DNA of 64,000 nucleotides. Source: CALGLS01 sp965222105 (GTDB taxonomy: Bacteria; Bacteroidota; Bacteroidia; Chitinophagales; Saprospiraceae). Positions 51,536 to 60,200 of this stretch are shown piece by piece (the first letter of the stretch is position 1; every line of letters begins with the position of its first letter). The translations under genes were made by a program, and so were the position numbers. The DNA is taken from the NCBI GenBank assembly GCA_965222105.1, contig CBDCTQ010000010.1:62001-126000 (forward strand). The letters run 5' to 3'. The notes below the pieces were generated by a model. It made no database searches and was not told the DNA's origin. It saw only the letters and a list, made by a program, of their open reading frames with translations.

Positions 51536-54500
51536 ATGAGAAATTACACGATCATTCTTTTGCTGATGACCCTATTTACCCTTTCGGTAAATGCAGCAAT
51601 GGAAAACAACCTAAAACACGACCTCCGTTTTTCACCAAATGAGGAATGGACCACCACCTGCAACCCTACCCAGTTGGCCCACTGGAGCCTGAACACCTGT
51701 TTTCCGGGGCCGTATTACGACGAATTTACAGCCAACACAAACACTCCATCCGGATTTTCAAATGTGTCGGCCACCCACCTTTCCAACAATGGAGAACACT
51801 CCTGCACCTATGGTGTCAATGGTGACGCCATTTGTGCCGACTACAAAAACGGCTGTTCCTGGGCCGACAATCACTACAACGCCTACCGCTTTTCTGTAAC
51901 CCTAACTCCAGCCAGCGGCGCAACAGCCACCCTCACCATGTTGAGTTTTTACGAAAGTGCTCCCCAAAATTTTCAATGGACCAATGGCCAATCAGGCGAC
52001 AACGACCCGCCTTCCAAATATGGGATAAGGGTCTTGAAAAACGGAACTGAAATATTTCAACAAACCGAGATCAACACCACCGGTAGCTGGTCATTGGAAC
52101 AATTTGACTTCAGCAGCGATCCCGATTTTACGGTAAGTTCTTCCACCACCTTCGAATTTGAACTATTGGGATATTGTCGCCCCAGCGGCACCACCGGACT
52201 GGCTGCCTGGGACCTCGACGAGATCAAAGTATTCGGTTGTGCGGTCATAGATCCCTGCGCCAATCAGGGCGGCGACTCCGACAACGACGGCGTCTGCAAC
52301 AACCAGGACAACTGTCCCAACCACTACAACCCCGGCCAACAGGATAGCGACGGCGACGGCATAGGAGACGCTTGCGATTCACCCGATTGTACGGTAACGA
52401 CCGGCACCTGCTCGATCACCATCAGTGGATTGAGCTCCTCCGATCAGGCCAAAGTATTTGACAGCAATTGGAGCGTAGTTTGGGAATGCAATCCCTGGGG
52501 CAGCAGCCCGTGTAGCGCCACCGAAACCATTACGGACCTGCAAAACGGCACCTACCAGGTACAGGCCTGTGGATCGACCACCTCCTATACCGTTTCGGGG
52601 TGTATTTCCGATCCCTGCGCCAATCAGGGCGGCGACTCCGACAACGACGGCGTCTGCAACAACCAGGACAATTGCCCCAACCACTACAACCCCGGCCAAC
52701 AGGATAGCGACGGCGACGGAATAGGAGACGCTTGCGATTCGCCCGACTGTATCGTAACGATCGGCACCTGCTCGATCACCATCAGTGGATTGAGCTCCTC
52801 CGATCAGGCCAAAGTGTTTGACAGCAATTGGAGCGTTGTCTGGGAATGCAACCCCTGGGGCAGCAGCCCATGTAGCGCCACCGAAACCATTACCGACCTG
52901 CAAAACGGAACTTATCAGGTACAGGCCTGTGGATCTACCACCTCGTACACCGTTTCGGGGTGTATTTCCGATCCCTGCGCCAATCAGGGCGGCGACTCCG
53001 ACAACGACGGCGTCTGCAACAACCAGGACAACTGCCCCAACCACTACAATCCCGGTCAGCAAGATAGCGATGGCGACGGTATTGGTGATGCTTGTGATAC
53101 GGTTGACCCCTGTGCCGGACAAGGGGGCGATTCCGATAACGACGGCGTCTGCGACAACCAGGACAACTGCCCCAACCACTACAACCCCGGCCAGCAGGAT
53201 AGCGACGGCGACGGAATAGGAGATGCCTGCGATTCGCCCGACTGTACCGTAACGACCGGCACCTGCTCGATCACCATCAGTGGGTTGACCTCCTCCGATC
53301 AGGCCAAAGTGTTTGACAGCAGTTGGAGCGTGGTCTGGGAATGCAACCCCTGGGGCAGCAGCCCATGTGGCGCCACCGAGACCATTACCGACCTGCAAAA
53401 CGGAACTTATCAGGTACAGGCCTGTGGATCGACCACCTCCTATACCGTTTCGGGATGTATTTCCGATCCCTGCGCCAATCAGGGCGGCGACTCCGACAAC
53501 GACGGCGTCTGCAACAACCAGGATAATTGCCCCAACCACTACAACCCCGGCCAGCAGGATAGTGACGGCGACGGAATAGGAGACGCTTGCGACTCCCCCG
53601 ACTGTAGCGTAACGATCGGCACCTGCTCGATCACCATCAGTGGATTGACCTCCTCGGATCAGGCCAAAGTATTTGACAGCAATTGGAGCGTAGTCTGGGA
53701 ATGCAACCCCTGGGGCAGCAGCCCGTGTAGCGCCACCGAAACCATCACCGACCTACAGAATGGAACTTACCACGTGCAAGCCTGTGGATCGACCACCTCC
53801 TATACCGTTTCGGGATGTATTTCCGATCCCTGCGCCAATCAGGGCGGCGACTCCGACAACGACGGTGTCTGTAACAACCAGGACAACTGCCCCAACCACT
53901 ACAACCCCGGCCAGCAGGATAGCGACGGCGACGGAATAGGAGATGCTTGCGACTCCCCCGACTGTACCGTAACGATCGGCACCTGCTCGATCACCATCAG
54001 TGGATTGACCTCCTCGGATCAGGCCAAAGTATTTGACAGCAATTGGAGCGTAGTCTGGGAATGCAATCCCTGGGGCAGCAGCCCGTGTAGCGCCACCGAA
54101 ACCATTACCGACCTACAGAATGGAACTTACCACGTGCAAGCCTGTGGATCGACCACTGCGTATACCGTTTCGGGATGTATTTCCGATCCCTGCGCCAATC
54201 AGGGCGGCGACTCCGACAACGACGGTGTCTGTAACAACCAGGACAACTGCCCCAACCACTATAACCCCGGCCAGCAGGATAGCGACGGCGACGGAATAGG
54301 AGATGCTTGCGACTCCCCCGACTGTACCGTAACGATCGGCACCTGCTCGATCACCATTAGTGGATTGACCTCCTCGGATCAGGCCAAAGTATTTGACAGC
54401 AATTGGAGCGTAGTCTGGGAATGCAATCCCTGGGGCAGCAGCCCGTGTAGCGCCACTGAAACCATCACCGACCTACAGAATGGAACTTACCACGTGCAAG

Positions 54501-55873
54501 CCTGTGGATCGACCACCTCCTATACCGTTTCGGGATGTATTTCCGATCCCTGCGCCAATCAGGGCGGCGACTCCGACAACGACGGCGTCTGCAACAACCA
54601 GGACAACTGCCCTAATCACTACAATCCCGGCCAACAAGACAGTGACGGCGACGGTGTGGGTGATGCCTGCGATAATACCTTCAACTGCAATGAGGTAAAT
54701 CTAGTGCGTTGGAATTTTGAAAACTGCTATTCCAATTTCGGTGATGGTAGTAATTATGATTACAGTGAATTCACGCCTAACTACCCCAACTCAGGCGGTT
54801 GTAACAATGTGTCTGCAACCAATGTCTGGCGCGACAACGGAGAGCACTCCTGTACTCCTGGCTACAACAGTTCGACGGCTATTTGCGTTGGAACGCAAAG
54901 CAGTTGCAGCCCCTCAAACTACGATCCGGGTTTTGCCTTAAAGTTTAATGTAACCGTTACGCCCTCTACTATTGGGAAATTGACCAAGTTGACCTTCAGA
55001 GAGAAAGCGCCTACCTACTTCCAGTGGATTGGCGGCGATTCCGGCCTGAATAATTATCCAACTAAGTATCTGATCCGTGTACGCAAAAACGGTCAGATGA
55101 TCTATGCACAAGACAACCTTTCCACAACAGAGGGCTGGACGTTTGAGTCGTTTGACTTTTCTTCTGATCCCGACTTTGAAGTGACGGGCACTACGACGTT
55201 CAATTTTGAGTTGCGGGCCTACTGCGTTGTTGGAAATGGGGGCAGTGAAAGCGTTTGGGATATCGACGACATCAAAGTGAAAGGCTGTTGTGGCTCTACC
55301 AACCCACTGCAAAGCCAGGAGGAAAACGAAGACCTGTTTTTCACAGCACAGAAAGACAGCCGCGATGTATCCCTCTACTGGGTGACCAATGCAGATTATA
55401 AGAGCGATTACTTTATGATAGAGCGTTCGTTGGATGGCGTCAACTTCGAGGTGATCGAAGAGGTGATGAGCATCAGCGAGTCGACCGACCACATCAGCTA
55501 TCAAATACTGGATGAAGATGCCAAAGTGGGCATCAACTACTACCGCATCGGGCAGGTGTTTGAAGATGGCAGCATGCGTTATTCCCATGTCAGGGAAGTG
55601 GCATTCGATCTGGACATCAACAAGTTTACGGTTTTCCCGAATCCGGCGAGCGACGAAGTATTTGTCAATCTTAAGGATTTTGTGGGCAACAAAGGTATCT
55701 TGCAGGTTCACGGCAGTCTGGGACAAACCTTGCTAAGCCAGGACCTGGGCGTGATCCCCGCCCATCCCATCAGGGTGTCAACGGCTGATCTACAGGCGGG
55801 CGTATACGCCATTTCTATTCAGATCGAAGGTAAGAAGCTGATGACAGAATTGGTGGTGATCAGTAAGTTGTGA
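51536..55873 (+). CDS. Giant thrombospondin type 3 repeat T9SS type A protein
   Basis: A secreted protein of 1445 residues. A signal peptide (YTIILLLMTLFTLSVNA) is followed by a beta-sandwich-like domain (about 40-235). Eight calcium-binding TSP3 pairs (DSDNDGVCNNQDNCPNHYNP, QQDSDGDGIGDACD) come next, six of them each followed by a Cys-bearing beta domain of about 75 residues (CSITISGL to YTVSGCIS). A second beta-sandwich domain similar to the first (shared NVSAT, NNGEHSCT or DNGEHSCT, FDFSSDPDF) and a type A sorting domain end it. Probably a calcium-stiffened surface stalk or adhesin. ATG 51536 is preferred over 51407. Confidence 0.88.
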   Translation: MRNYTIILLLMTLFTLSVNAAMENNLKHDLRFSPNEEWTTTCNPTQLAHWSLNTCFPGPYYDEFTANTNTPSGFSNVSATHLSNNGEHSCTYGVNGDAICADYKNGCSWADNHYNAYRFSVTLTPASGATATLTMLSFYESAPQNFQWTNGQSGDNDPPSKYGIRVLKNGTEIFQQTEINTTGSWSLEQFDFSSDPDFTVSSSTTFEFELLGYCRPSGTTGLAAWDLDEIKVFGCAVIDPCANQGGDSDNDGVCNNQDNCPNHYNPGQQDSDGDGIGDACDSPDCTVTTGTCSITISGLSSSDQAKVFDSNWSVVWECNPWGSSPCSATETITDLQNGTYQVQACGSTTSYTVSGCISDPCANQGGDSDNDGVCNNQDNCPNHYNPGQQDSDGDGIGDACDSPDCIVTIGTCSITISGLSSSDQAKVFDSNWSVVWECNPWGSSPCSATETITDLQNGTYQVQACGSTTSYTVSGCISDPCANQGGDSDNDGVCNNQDNCPNHYNPGQQDSDGDGIGDACDTVDPCAGQGGDSDNDGVCDNQDNCPNHYNPGQQDSDGDGIGDACDSPDCTVTTGTCSITISGLTSSDQAKVFDSSWSVVWECNPWGSSPCGATETITDLQNGTYQVQACGSTTSYTVSGCISDPCANQGGDSDNDGVCNNQDNCPNHYNPGQQDSDGDGIGDACDSPDCSVTIGTCSITISGLTSSDQAKVFDSNWSVVWECNPWGSSPCSATETITDLQNGTYHVQACGSTTSYTVSGCISDPCANQGGDSDNDGVCNNQDNCPNHYNPGQQDSDGDGIGDACDSPDCTVTIGTCSITISGLTSSDQAKVFDSNWSVVWECNPWGSSPCSATETITDLQNGTYHVQACGSTTAYTVSGCISDPCANQGGDSDNDGVCNNQDNCPNHYNPGQQDSDGDGIGDACDSPDCTVTIGTCSITISGLTSSDQAKVFDSNWSVVWECNPWGSSPCSATETITDLQNGTYHVQACGSTTSYTVSGCISDPCANQGGDSDNDGVCNNQDNCPNHYNPGQQDSDGDGVGDACDNTFNCNEVNLVRWNFENCYSNFGDGSNYDYSEFTPNYPNSGGCNNVSATNVWRDNGEHSCTPGYNSSTAICVGTQSSCSPSNYDPGFALKFNVTVTPSTIGKLTKLTFREKAPTYFQWIGGDSGLNNYPTKYLIRVRKNGQMIYAQDNLSTTEGWTFESFDFSSDPDFEVTGTTTFNFELRAYCVVGNGGSESVWDIDDIKVKGCCGSTNPLQSQEENEDLFFTAQKDSRDVSLYWVTNADYKSDYFMIERSLDGVNFEVIEEVMSISESTDHISYQILDEDAKVGINYYRIGQVFEDGSMRYSHVREVAFDLDINKFTVFPNPASDEVFVNLKDFVGNKGILQVHGSLGQTLLSQDLGVIPAHPIRVSTADLQAGVYAISIQIEGKKLMTELVVISKL
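52250..54678 (+). repeat. 360-bp tandem repeats in the TSP3 gene
   Basis: Units start at 52250, 52610, 52970 (shortened to 135 bp), 53105, 53465, 53825, 54185 and 54545 (partial). Most are nearly identical at the DNA level, spaced exactly 360 bp. The 135-bp unit retains only the TSP3 part. Such near-identity implies recent amplification or ongoing gene conversion, and makes the copy number in the assembly uncertain. Confidence 0.9.
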
Positions 55874-55937
55874 TTTGTATACGGCTTGGGAATTAAACAA
55901 TGAGTTGTTTAATTCTTACAGCTAACCAATTCTTACT

Positions 55938-55974
55938 AGAGGGTCGGCCCGGTTTTTCGGGTCGGCTCTTTTTT
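55938..55974 (+). terminator. Intrinsic terminator after the TSP3 gene
   Basis: GC-rich imperfect stem (AGAGGGTCGGCCCG with CGGGTCGGCTCT) and a T-rich loop, followed by six T. Located 65 bp after the stop codon. Confidence 0.75.
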
Positions 55975-56080
55975 GATTTTAGAAAAATGATTACTTTTAG
56001 CAACAGGAATGGTTGGCATATCGTTTTGGCCTGTTATTTCTAACAATACTCTTTCTATCACGTTAAAAAACCACCTCGCC

Positions 56081-56864
56081 ATGCAATCATCTGTGACCTC
56101 TTTGGCTTTACTCACCGTTACTTTAATCCTTCTTTTTGGGTGCCAACCCAATGCAGACAAACAAAAACCTGAACAGAATAACGACAACGACATTACCCGG
56201 CACGACTCCAAAAAAGAATTTGAAACATCTCCCTACCTCAATCACTGAATCCAAAAAAACGCAGACGAACCTGGCCGACCTATGCGGCAACGACGATCTG
56301 GACCTGATCGCCACCATTCGCCAAACTGCCACGTCGCTCACCGGTACCCCTTACAGCCAGGAAAATAAAACCGACTGCTCCGGGATGTTTCACAAAATGC
56401 TGGACAGCTTTCGCGGCGCTTGTCCCAGGGCGCAGTTGCCCACCATTGACAATGCCCGTTCCTCGCGCGGCATAGCCCAGTGGTATCATGCCAATGGCGA
56501 CTTGAAGATCATTCGCGACCCGCTTGCCAGCGGCCACCTGATTGAGCCGGGCGCCGTTATGCTCTATGGTTATGGATCGCGAATGAGTAAGTACAATCGC
56601 CAAACGCTGACCGTGGACACACTGGTTAAGCCTGGCATTGGCATCAACCATGTGGCCATCGTTACTAAAGTAGAGGCCGATTCCAACAATGTCGTTCAAT
56701 CCTATGATCTCTTTCACGGTATGCGGCCCGGCAAACCGGCCGGCGTGACCACTTCTTACAGAGTAAACGCAAATCATCCTGACCTACCGACATATGGCAA
56801 TTGGAAGGAGCCCTGGCTGGCGGTGGCGCCGGTGTTGGCGCAGAAGAAGCTGGCGGGGCAGTAA
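56081..56864 (+). pseudogene. NlpC/P60-like lipoprotein, single-base frameshift
   Basis: The first frame (ATG 56081) encodes a lipoprotein signal, LALLTVTLILLFGC, and then runs to a stop at 56248. The second frame carries the catalytic domain: Cys in ENKTDCSGMFHKML and His in GINHVAIVTKV, the NlpC/P60 hallmark, ending at 56864. Dropping one A from the A6 run at 56210-56215 fuses them into a 260-residue exported cell-wall hydrolase. NlpC/P60 enzymes cleave peptidoglycan stem peptides or related amide bonds. The second frame also has its own ATG (56136) but would then lack a signal. Sequencing error is a serious possibility. Confidence 0.78.
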
Positions 56865-56959
56865 AGGGGGCGTCCAACCGGTGGTATGCGACAGAGTATT
56901 GCTTTATTTTGCTTCTGATAAGTATTTCAAGTAATTTGCCATTTCGACGCTCAGGCAAA

Positions 56960-57288
56960 TAAGGCTCGCTCGAAAAATAAATTCCGTTGTCTTTGAAAAT
57001 AACGTGCAAATAAGCGATTGGTAATGAGCGCCTGCCTGCCGGTCAATGTCATTAAGATTGCATTTTTTATATGTATAACTCGTTGAAAAATGTAGCCAGA
57101 GGCCACAATAATTAAACGCAAAATCTCAGAGAGATCTCGCGAACATAATTTTTTCAGTTAGTTATATATAAAAATAAACCTAACTTAACGACATTGGCCT
57201 GCCGGTAGGCAGGTTTTGTACGTTATTTCAAAGATTAAAAAAAGGAAATTACCTGCCAGCCGGCAGGCTGGTTTTTTGAGCTTTACTA
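56960..57288. repeat. Hairpin repeat B, copy 4, with nested inserts
   Basis: Starts TAAGGCTCGCTCGAAAAAT and ends GAGCTTTACTA. The arm CTTTGAAAATAACGTGCAAA pairs with TTTGTACGTTATTTCAAAG, a stem different in sequence from copies 1 and 3 but still complementary. Its first P palindrome (57031-57043 plus 57207-57213) is split by a 153-bp element; a second P (CCTGCCAGCCGGCAGGCTGG) is at 57252-57271. It ends about 10 bp before the tamB start. Confidence 0.87.
57044..57196. mobile_element. 153-bp MITE with 10-bp target duplication
   Basis: Terminal inverted repeats CAATGTCATTAAG (57044-57056) and CTTAACGACATTG (57184-57196) pair at 12 of 13 positions. The direct repeat GCCTGCCGGT occurs at 57034-57043 and 57197-57206 as target duplication. 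Removing the element and one duplicate restores an exact P palindrome as in copy 1 of repeat B. There is no coding frame. TIR and duplication length recall IS4-type elements (inference). Confidence 0.83.
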
Positions 57289-57297
57289 AATTGCAAA

Positions 57298-60200
57298 TTG
57301 ACAATACTCAAAAAAATAGGAAAATACCTGCTGCGGTTCTTTTTATGCGTTTTTCTGCTGCTCGTTTTGGCGGCCTTGCTCCTCCGAATTCCTGCCGCAC
57401 AAAATTACCTTACGGAAAGTCTGGAAGACTACCTCCAAAATAAGTTGAATACGGAGGTGGGGATCGAGTCGATCCGATTGAAACTCCCGGAGTCCATCAC
57501 GCTGGGTGGAGTACTGATAAAGGACTTACAACAGGACACTTTAGTAGGCATTAATCAACTGACGGTCAACTTCCAACTGAATAAACTTTTTCAAAAAAGC
57601 ATTCAATTCGACCGGATAGACCTTTCCGGTGGTCAGGCCAACATCCATATAGGCACCGACACCACCAACTTCGATTTTATACTGCGGGCATTCGGTCTGG
57701 CCCCCGATGATTCGACAGAAGTGGCGCAGACAACTGCTGCCACTTCTCCCTGGGTGGTGACCTTTGACGACGCTGCTTTCTCGCTCCGACAGATAGACTT
57801 TAGTTACATCGACGAACCATACGCCGTCCAGCTTCACACCCAAATTGGTCGACTTGATGCTGCTGCCGAAAAAATCGACTATACTGCTCACGACTACCAG
57901 ATCGAATACACCAGGCTGAGCGATGCGACCATTGCCCTGCACCTCGGAGAAGTTGAAAAGACAGAGCCAACCGACACTCCTGATACGACCGTCATCCGTC
58001 TCCACGCATACACTTTGGACATAGAAAATGTAGACGTGGTCTTTACCATGCCTGACCTGGAACTGAAAACGCATATTGGAAAACTGGAGAATCCCGAAAC
58101 CCTTTTGTACAGAGATGCGGACCAACTGCAACTCAGCACTCCACAGTTGGAGATTAGCCAAAGTCATTTTCAGTACGATGTTCCATCCGCCACCCGGTTG
58201 TCGGAAGGATTTGACTACCATCACTTTGACTTGAAAGATATTGAGCTGAATATTGCTGATTTTTCCTACGACAATTTAGACATCGCCGCCGATTTGCAAC
58301 ATCTTTCAGCACAAACGGATAATGGATTTAACCTGCATGAGCTAAATTCTAACATTCGTTTTGCAAAAAGTGAAATCGAATTGTTAGAGCTAAATGCAGA
58401 AACCAATAATATCCAGATAAATAATTCAAAAGCAGCCGTTCGGTATCCCTTTTTTAGCGAAAGCAAAGCCGACATGCAACAGCTCAACCTGGATGTCCAC
58501 CTCGATGCCCAGGCAAACAACTTGGCCGACATCCGGTATTTTTATCCCGGTATCGACGATGTTCCTGTTTTTAAGCAAAATGGAAATCGACCTCTGAGCA
58601 TCACTGTCAAAACCAAAGGAACGCTCGATCAGTTGGACATTTCGTCGTTCGACTTTAGGGGGCTTCAGTCTCAGGTGAAGGCCTCCGGAAAACTGCAACA
58701 CCTTACGCAACCTGACAAGCTGGCTTTTGACCTTTCCTTACCCCGGCTGGCAGCACCGGGAAGCGTCCTTTCGGCGGTGCTGCCCGATAGTACGCTGCCT
58801 TCGTATATTCGATTGCCCGATACGATTTTCCTTTCGGGAAATGCGACCGGCGATATTCAGGAATTTACAACCAATCTGAAGGCCATTACCCACCGATCAG
58901 GGGCACCCGCCCCTACAAAGATCCAAACCCGGGCGACTCTGAAAAACATACGCGATCCCAAGGATGCCGCCATTAATATTCAGATCGACACCCTCTATAC
59001 TTCGCGGCCCGACCTGCTGGCGTATCTTCCACCTGCTACCTTACCGGAGTATGTCAATTTACCGGAATATTTGATTTTGACGGGCGAAGTGAACGGGCCT
59101 GTTGCCGACCTCCAGTCAAACCTCCAACTGCTCACTTACAGAGCTGGCGACCCAAGTCAAATCAAAGTACTCGGTGGGGTGACGGGTTTGTTCACAGACA
59201 ACGCCCCGGCCTTTGATTTAACCGTCGATATAGCCGATGTTGACCGGCAGGAATTGAGCGCATTTCTGCCCGATAGCCTGTTGCCGACCTATTTTCAATT
59301 GCCTGTTTTAAACAAACTCAAAGGCGTCATCAAAGGAACTGCCAATGATTTTAGCAGTCAATTGCAACTCGAATCCAATACCGGGCAATGGGTCGTTGAA
59401 GCATCTCTTCAGGAAAAAAAGTATGCCCTCGATCTGTCTGTTCAAAAGTTAATTCCAGAATCTTTTTTTGAAGAGGACTACCTCGACAGTTTGATCGGAT
59501 TTCCAATTGATCCCCTTTCGGTAAATTTGAAACTTTCAGGCGAGGGTTTTGACCTCTCCGAATCTTCTTTTGGCGATTTGCTTCTTACAGTCAAAGGCAA
59601 TGCGGACACTACTTCGCAGGGATTGGTAGTGGAAGGAAAATTGGACCGCAATATTTTAAAGGCGACCGCCCGCATTTCAGAATCGGATATCCGGCTGCGT
59701 TCCAATTTGCATCTTAACAATACTGGACCGCTTCCCAAACTGCTTTTCGACCTCGATCTCGAACAGCTTGACTTACAAGGATTTCGCCTTACAACGCAGC
59801 CGCTCGAACTCAAAGGGCGGTTAATGGCAGAAGTCCGGGGCAATGGTCTGGATACCCTTTCGGGGCAGGTATTGATGGATGACTGGAGTATTTTTTTTGA
59901 TGATAAATCGGAACAAATCGACAGCCTGCTCTTGGCTGCTAATCTGGATAATGGTAAAAACAGTATTGATCTGACGTCTGATTTTTTTAATGCCCATCTC
60001 GATGGCCATTTCAAATTTCCGGAAGCAGTTACGGCTTTTCAGCAAATGCTATTCAGCCAGCCGACGTATTCCGACTCGCTGATCGGCAAAACAGACGATC
60101 ATTTTAATTTCCAACTGGAGGTACATCGTCCCGAAATCTTGACTATGGGGTTTATTCCGGGGCTGGAAAATCTGTCGCCTTTTAGTCTGGAGGCCAGTTA

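Noticed and set aside
52379..53539. A 386-codon minus-strand frame within the TSP3 gene
   Set aside because: It is a by-product of the 360-bp repeats lacking stops on the reverse strand. It has no natural start or end, and the forward frame covers the whole protein with signal and sorting domains.
56205..56220. Programmed -1 ribosomal frameshift at the A6-G run in the NlpC/P60 gene
   Set aside because: The shift needed is +1 or -2, not the -1 typical of A AAA AAG sites, and no stimulatory structure was evident. Indel or error is simpler.
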